A DNA stretch of 48,772 nt from the NCBI GenBank assembly GCA_030706585.1, contig JAUZOF010000003.1:1-48772 (forward strand). Reading direction: 5' to 3'. The translations under genes and the position numbers were made by a program. This document shows, in pieces, positions 34,736-40,936 of this stretch; positions within the stretch are counted from its first letter, which is position 1, and each line of letters starts with the position of its first letter. Source of the DNA: Bacteroidota bacterium. GTDB lineage: Bacteria; Bacteroidota; Bacteroidia; Bacteroidales; UBA7332. Below the pieces are notes generated by a model. The model was not told the origin of the DNA, did not search any database, and saw nothing but the letters and a program-made list of their open reading frames with translations.

Positions 34736-35662
34736 TTAATCTTTCAATAGTCTATAAATTTCAGCCAATAAAACATCTAAATCAGCCCTAAAGTCAATTT
34801 GAGTGTGATTTGGTAATGTTTCCTTGTCTCTGATTTGAGAATGCAATATAGAATCAGAAACTTTTCGTAATGATCTATCTAAATGAGACATTGATTCTTT
34901 GAAGCTTTTTGTTCCATATTGGGCAACTACTTCATTAAAGTTTTTTGCTTTAAAAACAGGTGGAATATGGTCAATAATTGCTCTAATAAGTATTGGAATA
35001 GTAATGAAATTCTTGTGACTATATGCACAATTTAGTTCTTCACATAACTTAATCAACTTCGTTACATCCCATTGGGTATTATCAATCTTGCTAAGTTCTT
35101 CGATTCTTGACAAATCAACATAAGTTAAACCAGCCGCGATTTGTTCATTTATAATATCTAACAATTTATCTATTTCGTATACAACGTCAGAATTTAGTCT
35201 TGAACTATATTTAATTTTCTCACTTAAAAGAAATTCCTTTTTCTCTTCTAGAGTTTGGCATTCGTCCATGTTTTGTATAATATCTTGTAAAACACATTGT
35301 AGAAGTTCATTTGCGTCAAACATGATTCCGAGTTTGTCAGATAGTTTCAACATTTCCTCGTCTATAAATTTCAAAAATTGATTCAGCTTCACTTTATTCT
35401 CAAACAATATATATGGTTCGTGGCCTTCTAAGTAAAATAGAATTATCTCATCATATAAGATATATCTTAAATCATCGCTCGGAAATGTGGTCTGAAAGTG
35501 TTTGAATAAAGAATATGGCTGGTTAATGTTGTGTTCAATATATGGAATAAGCTTATCGAAGAAAAGTTTCATAATTTCTTCTGTCTGTTCAATTTCATCT
35601 GTAAATGCCAGTATTCGATTAAACATATTTATTCTACTCTCATCACTTAAATACTTATCCAT
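34736..35662 (-). CDS. unknown AT-rich protein, possibly mobile or defence-related
   Basis: The 308-aa product has no signal peptide or membrane segment. It is rich in Ile, Leu, Glu, Asp and Lys, and its DNA is visibly richer in AT than the neighbouring genes. Residues 1-120 are helical with several acidic stretches. The C-terminal part (about 225-305: AIIDHIPPVFKAKNFNEVV, then SMSHLDRSLRKVSDSILHSQ) is reminiscent of C-terminal modules in uncharacterised phage-defence or abortive-infection proteins, but I cannot name a domain. It lies between two 73-bp direct repeats, suggesting insertion as a unit. No partner gene is adjacent. Confidence 0.75.
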   Translation of the reverse strand: MDKYLSDESRINMFNRILAFTDEIEQTEEIMKLFFDKLIPYIEHNINQPYSLFKHFQTTFPSDDLRYILYDEIILFYLEGHEPYILFENKVKLNQFLKFIDEEMLKLSDKLGIMFDANELLQCVLQDIIQNMDECQTLEEKKEFLLSEKIKYSSRLNSDVVYEIDKLLDIINEQIAAGLTYVDLSRIEELSKIDNTQWDVTKLIKLCEELNCAYSHKNFITIPILIRAIIDHIPPVFKAKNFNEVVAQYGTKSFKESMSHLDRSLRKVSDSILHSQIRDKETLPNHTQIDFRADLDVLLAEIYRLLKD

Positions 35663-35722
35663 TTGCTGTCAATTTCTTTTTTATTTTTATACGTCACACC
35701 GCTTTTTCCAAGTCTCACATCT

Positions 35723-35795
35723 TGCACTCAGCACCTAGTTCAAGTCTGAGCGCAGCGGGGACTTGGACTCATAATAGTTTCAGTTTTCAAACTGA
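35723..35795. repeat. 73-bp direct repeat, copy 2
   Basis: Same orientation as copy 1 at 34514-34586. Together they bracket 1.14 kb holding one gene. The spacing looks like a composite insertion, but no target duplication was identified. Confidence 0.88.
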
Positions 35796-35829
35796 ATTTC
35801 CCTCCTGGCTTCTTATTTTACTATCTTTC

Positions 35830-35881
35830 CAGTCTCAGACTGCTCTGGTTTCCAGCATAAATTCCCGCTGCGCTTAAATTT
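35830..35881. repeat. further hairpin repeats
   Basis: CAGTCT-c-AGACTG (35830-35842), and AAATT / AATTT (35859-35881) around the loop CCCGCTGCGCTT. This loop is the reverse complement of the GAGCGCAGCGGG loop in the 73-bp repeats, so it is the same element in opposite orientation with a different stem. Confidence 0.6.
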
Positions 35882-35948
35882 GCGCTATGTAATGACTGCC
35901 TTTTATTAGATATGCATGAAACAGAGAAAAAAGTGTTATCCTTATTAC

Positions 35949-36287
35949 TTACATTCTGTTGAAAATATCTATTATCTCATCATAAGATGTTGAATTATCA
36001 AAAGAATGCAAGACTCCTCCTCTGTGAGTTCTTTCCTTTAATTCGATTTGTTCAGTTGAATGGTTATAAGACATTACATATTTATTTCCATTTACCCAAA
36101 ACCAAATCATATTAGCTGGGCGACCATTATACTCTCTCACTTCAATTTCTTGGTCTGATTTCCATACGATAGCTCCTAATAACGCCAAAGCTACACCTTC
36201 GACATTACCAGCATGATGGTCTGCTCTGTCTAAAACTCCTAATAAATATTTCTGTAATGTATCTAATGAATTAATTGATATTGCCAT
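35949..36287 (-). CDS. small unknown protein resembling integron-cassette proteins
   Basis: The 112-aa product starts MAISINSLDTLQKYLLGVLD and contains RADHHAGNVEGVALALLGAI, a Trp-Phe-Trp core (NMIWFWVNGNKYVMSYNH) and a C-terminal FDNSTSYDEIIDIF. From memory, very similar small proteins occur in integron gene cassettes and scattered in many genomes, with unknown function; I could not check this. The start at 36287 is chosen because a promoter box (TAGGTTTG) lies upstream of it and downstream of the alternative start at 36347. No attC-like site was recognised. Confidence 0.7.
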   Translation of the reverse strand: MAISINSLDTLQKYLLGVLDRADHHAGNVEGVALALLGAIVWKSDQEIEVREYNGRPANMIWFWVNGNKYVMSYNHSTEQIELKERTHRGGVLHSFDNSTSYDEIIDIFNRM

Positions 36288-36316
36288 AATCTGATTTTTT
36301 ATAAGTTTCTCCGCCA

Positions 36317-36347
36317 CAAACCTACCAATTCCCCCGCACATCTCCAA
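36317..36347 (-). promoter_or_regulatory. promoter of the small cassette-like gene
   Basis: Minus strand: TTG at 36347-36345, 20-bp gap, TAGGTTTG at 36324-36317 (exact TAnnTTTG match), 29 bp before the start at 36287. Confidence 0.65.
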
Positions 36348-36423
36348 CCCTTTCGAAGATAATTATTAACCGAATTACATCAAAACAAAAACATTTTTCC
36401 GTAATAAAATTCTTTTTGAAGTA

Positions 36424-36452
36424 TTTGCCAATTAATTTATTTTCTATATTTG
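36424..36452 (+). promoter_or_regulatory. promoter of the locus B gene
   Basis: TTTG at 36424-36427, a 17-bp gap (slightly short) and TATATTTG at 36445-36452, an exact TAnnTTTG match, about 108 bp before the start. Confidence 0.6.
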
Positions 36453-36559
36453 CAAAACAAGCTAAATAATAACGTGATTCTAATCATGTAGATATTTAGT
36501 TTACAACAAAGCATTTAGAGATTAACAACTGTTTTACTCATCTATCAAAATCACACTTT

Positions 36560-37300
36560 ATGGCTAACAAAAAGATTTATTCATGTACTGACATCGAGAT
36601 GGTGACTGCCAGCCTAATCATCATCGGACACTTCGAAGAGTCTTTCTCAGAACTCTCCTCTCTGCGTGGCAATTGGACTCCGGACTATCTGAAAGACCTG
36701 AAAAAGCGCATCAATGAGACTTCTACTAAGTATGTAAGTTCCGACAACCAGAAAGGACAACGTGATGCCACCTCTACTCTGCAAGAAATACAGATCGCAG
36801 CCAAGCGCGACGTGGCTTTCTTCAAAACCCAGGTGGAAGAAGATTTCAGGGACAATCCCTCTTTTTGCAGCGAAACATTGAAGACGTTGAGTATAGAAAA
36901 GTACATCCGCGATGTGCAGAAGAATAGTCACGAGGCGCTTTCGGCACTGCTGATCGGCTTCAGCAATGGGATGAACGATGCTTTGCGGCAGTCCGTTACT
37001 GCCAAAGGGATAACCGGAGCATTGATTGATAGAATCATCAGCTATACAGATGCATTCCAGACTGCTAATGTAACTCAGGAGATACAAAAATCGACCTCCA
37101 AAAGTAATACGCAGGAGGCTACCGATGCACTAAACGGGATTTACACCGAAGTGATTAGCATCTGCAAGTATGTCTCAAAATATTATAAGGAAGATAAACT
37201 CCGCAAGGACCGTTTTACCTTTAGTAAAGTGGTGGCGCAACTGAGCGGAGGCAGCAAGCCTTCATCCGGAACTACTTCGACTGAAAATCCGACTAAATAA
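36560..37300 (+). CDS. unknown helical protein next to 21-bp array B
   Basis: The 246-aa product has no signal peptide and is predominantly helical. A hydrophobic helix (TASLIIIGHFEESFSELSSL, residues 16-35) is followed by TPDY at 40-43, charged helices, and a Gly/Ser/Thr-rich tail after about 226 (GGSKPSSGTTST). The layout parallels the 240-aa gene at 11059: hydrophobic helix, (S/T)P(E/D)Y, helices, then a D-x-L-x-K-D-x-x-T/F segment and a GS-rich end. I read this as distant homology, by eye only. It has its own promoter and terminator, and the second 21-bp tandem array starts 80 bp after its stop. Function unknown. Confidence 0.8.
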   Translation: MANKKIYSCTDIEMVTASLIIIGHFEESFSELSSLRGNWTPDYLKDLKKRINETSTKYVSSDNQKGQRDATSTLQEIQIAAKRDVAFFKTQVEEDFRDNPSFCSETLKTLSIEKYIRDVQKNSHEALSALLIGFSNGMNDALRQSVTAKGITGALIDRIISYTDAFQTANVTQEIQKSTSKSNTQEATDALNGIYTEVISICKYVSKYYKEDKLRKDRFTFSKVVAQLSGGSKPSSGTTSTENPTK

Positions 37301-37330
37301 TCCGTTTTCGATAAGCGGTTAACACAGGCA

Positions 37331-37363
37331 AAAGGCTCTCTGCACCAGCGGGGAGCCTTTTTT
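37331..37363 (+). terminator. intrinsic terminator of the locus B gene
   Basis: AAAGGCTC / GAGCCTTT around a 14-base loop, with a T6 tail, 30 bp after the stop. It separates the gene from array B. Confidence 0.85.
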
Positions 37364-37380
37364 GCATTCTTCCACAAAGA

Positions 37381-37718
37381 GACAAATCTCATAGAAATGA
37401 GTCTGACACAGATGGAAATCAGTCTGACAGACATAGAAACCAGTCTGACAGACATAGAAATCGGTTTGACACTCATAGAAATCAATCTGACACGTTTGGA
37501 AATCATGCAGACACTCATAGAATACCCCCGGACAGACATAGAAATTACTTTGACAGACATAGAAACCGCCCCGACACTCATAGAAATCTATCTGACACGC
37601 TTGGAAATCATGTTGACACTCATAGAATCCTACCGGACAGACATAGAAATTACTTTGACAGACATAGAAATCGTTCCGACACTCATAGAAACCTATCTGG
37701 CACTTTTGGCCGCTTAAA
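37381..37718. repeat. tandem array B: about fifteen 21-bp units
   Basis: A 24-bp degenerate first unit, fourteen units of exactly 21 bp (37405-37698), and one decayed unit. The skeleton is GACA, two variable bases, CATAGAAA, then (T/C)C and about five variable bases. Units 4-8 (37468-37572) and 9-13 (37573-37677) form a 105-bp higher-order repeat differing at about ten positions. A plus-strand frame (37397-37717) reads 7-residue units such as L-T-D-I-E-I-S, and the minus strand is open too (units like M-S-V-R-L-I-S). No ribosome-binding site or promoter was seen. I do not call it a gene. Confidence 0.92.
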
Positions 37719-37724
37719 ACGCAA

Positions 37725-37768
37725 AAAAGCCGTCTAATCAGCACTTAAAGAGCGATTAAACGGCTTTT
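37725..37768. terminator. bidirectional terminator between array B and the glycosyltransferase
   Basis: AAAAGCCGT-c-TAATC and GATTA-a-ACGGCTTTT arms with a 14-base loop, T runs on both sides. Serves the minus-strand glycosyltransferase and closes array B. Confidence 0.88.
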
Positions 37769-37787
37769 CAATATACATATCATTATC

Positions 37788-38942
37788 TTACTTCTTCTTA
37801 CTCATTCTCCCCTTGACCCGGTAGCACCAATCCACCACCGGTTGCCACAAATCATATACCGGCAGGAGTAAATAGTTGTATTGCTCGCCCCAGATTTTTG
37901 CGGTATTTCTGAAGACAAGGGTCTGTGTAATAAAACGTCCCAGGAAGAAGACTCCGCCTGCAACCGCCAATATCCAGTGGCAAAAGCTCAATGCAAACAA
38001 CGCGATAATGCATGCATAAAAGAGGTAACGGGTAAAGCTCTCAAAACCGAAAGTCAATGCCCCGCGATTTTTCAAATAGTGGGAAGTGATGCCATAGGCC
38101 AGTTTTTGCTCGCTCCAGGCTTTATCAAAATGGTAATACTCGGCACGGGTAACCGATTCTTCAGCAATTTCGATGCGGGTATTCTCGCGGTAAGCCACGC
38201 GATTGATAAAGAGATCATCATCACCATCACGCAGATTCAGATAGCCTGAAAAACCGCCTCTGTTTTTGAAAAACAACTCCTTGCGGTAAGCCAGGTTGCG
38301 ACGCACGCCCATAAACGGATTTCCATCCAAAGCTAACCCCAGGTAACGCATGTTGAAAAAGAGATTATCCAGCGAACGCCATGCCGAAGAGATCGTTTCG
38401 GGGAAAAGGTACGAAGTATAAAGCAGTACCACCTGGGTATCATCGGTAAAGTTTCGTGCCACGGTGGCGATCCACTCCTCTCCCGCCACCTCACAGTTGG
38501 CATCGGTGGTCAGAATCCAATCGTATTTTGCCGCTTTAATCCCGACGCTCATCGCCAGCTTGCGACGGCTGTGGTTTTTAGCTTCTTCGGGAATATAGGT
38601 TTGATAAAGATGGGGATTTTGAGGCTCCAGTTGATTTAGCACATCTTTCGTCTCGTCGGTGGTACCGTCATTGACCACAATCACCTCAAATTTCGGATAG
38701 TTTTGCTTGAGAATGGCAGGCAGGAACTTCTCCAGATTATCGGCATCGTTGCAGGCATACACCACCACCGAAACCGGCGGCTGCTCGGTAGTATAGGATA
38801 TATCTCCACGCTTCTGCTTTTTGGTTTGGACAATGATACGTCTGTAAAGCGTAAGTATGTAAATAAGCTGGACAACTAAAAACAGGAAAGCGGCTCCGAC
38901 AAGGATGAATTCAGGGATGGAGATGTAGTTTGTTAAAATCAT
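37788..38942 (-). CDS. membrane-anchored family 2 glycosyltransferase
   Basis: The 384-aa enzyme has an N-terminal transmembrane helix (PEFILVGAAFLFLVVQLIYILTL), a GT-A catalytic domain (VSVVVYACNDADNLEKFL, VNDGTTDETKDV, the DxD-like TTDANCEV), a GDDDLFINRV acceptor loop and a C-terminal pair of helices (YLFYACIIALFALSFCHWILAVAGGVFFLG). Such proteins transfer sugars to lipid or polysaccharide acceptors at the inner membrane. Neither the donor nor the acceptor can be predicted. It is a single gene, with a TATCTTTG box 27 bp upstream. Confidence 0.93.
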   Translation of the reverse strand: MILTNYISIPEFILVGAAFLFLVVQLIYILTLYRRIIVQTKKQKRGDISYTTEQPPVSVVVYACNDADNLEKFLPAILKQNYPKFEVIVVNDGTTDETKDVLNQLEPQNPHLYQTYIPEEAKNHSRRKLAMSVGIKAAKYDWILTTDANCEVAGEEWIATVARNFTDDTQVVLLYTSYLFPETISSAWRSLDNLFFNMRYLGLALDGNPFMGVRRNLAYRKELFFKNRGGFSGYLNLRDGDDDLFINRVAYRENTRIEIAEESVTRAEYYHFDKAWSEQKLAYGITSHYLKNRGALTFGFESFTRYLFYACIIALFALSFCHWILAVAGGVFFLGRFITQTLVFRNTAKIWGEQYNYLLLPVYDLWQPVVDWCYRVKGRMSKKK

Positions 38943-38968
38943 AGCGTGGTTCTCTTAGAAAGTTGGTG

Positions 38969-38976
38969 CAAAGATA
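38969..38976 (-). promoter_or_regulatory. glycosyltransferase gene -7 element
   Basis: Minus-strand TATCTTTG, exact TAnnTTTG match, 27 bp before the start. Confidence 0.7.
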
Positions 38977-39205
38977 GCTTTTTTTAATCCTTTAAGGATG
39001 CTCAACGAGTCATTACAGGTAAGAAAAAACATAATCTTCCGCCATCTGTTTTATTTTAAAGGAACTATCCTGAACCGCTTAGTCCAAATGTCTTTTGAAG
39101 CGCCACCCAAACATCGGAATGATGTAGTATTGCATAACCTGAAGCAAAGACGTTCGTAATCTAAACCCTGATATCTTCTCATTTTTCACAAAAGCCTGAA
39201 TTACC

Positions 39206-39733
39206 ATGAAGAAGATCATTTTATTTTCCATAATCAACATTTTCCTACTATCCGTTTGCATCGCTCAAACCGATACTACCCTACAGGTGATCAAAAGGAA
39301 TAGCGGCAAAACAGTTGTCATCAAAGAAAACAAGAAGATTAGCATCATCCGGTTTGACAATTCCAAAGTAACCGGAAAGCTGGACATCGTCTCCGACTCC
39401 TCCATTGCTCTAAACGGAGATACTATTCTTCTGAAAAACATCAACGAAATCAGAAAAAAAACGATTGGTCTCAGTATTCTCGGATTTTTATCTACATATC
39501 TGGGAGTTAATATAACTCTGGGATGCCTTATTACTCTGACTAGCATAATCGCCGAATTAGGGATTAACCCTATAAGCGTTATCTATGAAGGTTTATTTAT
39601 CATCATCACATCCCCCTTTATCGCCGCCGGGGTAATTGGAACAGTCTGGGGAATCAAAAAATTCTTTATCGGAAATAAATATCCTCATACAAAATGGATA
39701 TACAGAATCAACCCTAAACCCATAACACAATGA
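39206..39733 (+). CDS. unknown envelope protein with signal peptide and C-terminal membrane helices
   Basis: The 175-aa product has a signal peptide (KKIILFSIINIFLLSVCIAQ, cleavage near 20). A short beta-rich domain (TVVIKENKKISIIRFDNSKVTGKLDIVSDS) resembles small Bacteroidota domains of unknown role. At least two hydrophobic segments follow (about 90-112 and 125-148). It overlaps the next gene by 4 bp (ATGA), so both are translated together. No family recognised. Confidence 0.78.
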   Translation: MKKIILFSIINIFLLSVCIAQTDTTLQVIKRNSGKTVVIKENKKISIIRFDNSKVTGKLDIVSDSSIALNGDTILLKNINEIRKKTIGLSILGFLSTYLGVNITLGCLITLTSIIAELGINPISVIYEGLFIIITSPFIAAGVIGTVWGIKKFFIGNKYPHTKWIYRINPKPITQ

Positions 39734-40932
39734 AAACAAGTCTATTCGCAATAGCTATTTTCCTGTTTAGCCATACATTTTATGCCCAGAATGACACTCT
39801 TCAACAGGAAATTATGAAAATAGGAACCAGCAAAACAATGCTGATCAGCAATGGCAGAGTGTTGCTTCTGGAAAAATTCCTCGAAGGAGATATGGCAAAG
39901 GTCAGGGAGATAAAAGATTATCTGCTAAGTCTGGAAAATGAAAATTACCGGGCTCTTTATCCCGGAGAAAAATGGTTGATTCTCTTCTGGACAAAAGAGT
40001 ATCAGCCCATCCTAGATGACATCAGGGATTATAAGAATGTGCTGCACCCAAACAGAAACAAGATTGAACCACCTGATGATAATCTTTTCGAAAGACTTCG
40101 TGTCAAAAGTTACAACCACAAAGAGGATCTTTTTCAATATATCGAAAATGCATCCCTCACAAATGAGGAGAAAGAAATCCTGGACATGCACCTGACACTC
40201 GGACTTAAGAAAGATGCTGATACTCCCGACATCACGCAAGAACAATTAAACGACCGCGCCGACTGGTTTCTCAAAACATATCCAAACTCTTACGCTGTGG
40301 ATTATACCCGTGAATATATCCGTTACAAATGGGGAGCATCAAACTGGGGATGGGGATATGAATTCTTTTTGGGGTCTGGTCCGCTGACAAACAAGCTGAA
40401 GGAACATTTTGACGTTCCTGCTTATATAGGTTTAGAGTTTTCTGCCAGCTATAAAAGGTTTCATTTTTTCCAACGTGATTTTATCGGAATCACTACGACT
40501 CTCAAAGACATACCCTCATCAAACCTCATCTGGGCTAAAGGTGCTGATGCAGAATTCTTTCTTTGGGAATTTTCAGTTGGTTATGCCGCAATTGAAACCC
40601 GCAAAATAAAGTTGGTTCCCTTTACCGGCATCGGGGGCAGTAATGTAGAGCCTCCTCAGGATCAAATCGACAAATACCCTGAATTATCCACGTTTAAAAT
40701 GGATTTCAAGACCACCTACACCATTGGTGCAAATCTCGATATTAAACTGGGGAAAGGCGACGAGCATTTTGTCATATACACAGGCTGGGTAAAGACTCGA
40801 TGGATACTTCGACTGCGATACGAATACGCTTTACCTCAGTTTGCATCTTATTATCCGGGGTATAATGGAAACATGCACATGATCACTGTAGGTATCGGAG
40901 CATTTTCACACAAAATCATCCGTCAAAAATAG
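39730..40932 (+). CDS. unknown secreted protein, possibly outer-membrane
   Basis: The 400-aa product has a signal peptide (KTSLFAIAIFLFSHTFYAQ). Residues about 20-200 are helical and acidic, with features of a TPR-like or helical-bundle fold. From about 205 the sequence alternates aromatic and polar residues (WGWGYEFFLGSGPL, IGLEFSASYKRFHFF) and ends in a strand-like segment (MHMITVGIGAFSHKI), compatible with an 8- to 10-stranded outer-membrane barrel. Coupled to the preceding small gene; its stop is 4 bp from the converging patatin gene. No homologue recognised. Confidence 0.75.
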   Translation: MKTSLFAIAIFLFSHTFYAQNDTLQQEIMKIGTSKTMLISNGRVLLLEKFLEGDMAKVREIKDYLLSLENENYRALYPGEKWLILFWTKEYQPILDDIRDYKNVLHPNRNKIEPPDDNLFERLRVKSYNHKEDLFQYIENASLTNEEKEILDMHLTLGLKKDADTPDITQEQLNDRADWFLKTYPNSYAVDYTREYIRYKWGASNWGWGYEFFLGSGPLTNKLKEHFDVPAYIGLEFSASYKRFHFFQRDFIGITTTLKDIPSSNLIWAKGADAEFFLWEFSVGYAAIETRKIKLVPFTGIGGSNVEPPQDQIDKYPELSTFKMDFKTTYTIGANLDIKLGKGDEHFVIYTGWVKTRWILRLRYEYALPQFASYYPGYNGNMHMITVGIGAFSHKIIRQK

Positions 40933-40936
40933 CGTC

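Noticed and set aside
37397-37717. 107-codon frame through array B as a protein gene
   Set aside because: Starts inside the repeat, has no promoter or ribosome-binding site, lies between two terminators, and the opposite strand is equally open. Kept only as a repeat.
37381-37718. Array B as a CRISPR array
   Set aside because: Units are contiguous and degenerate with no constant repeat plus unique spacer pattern, and there are no cas genes.
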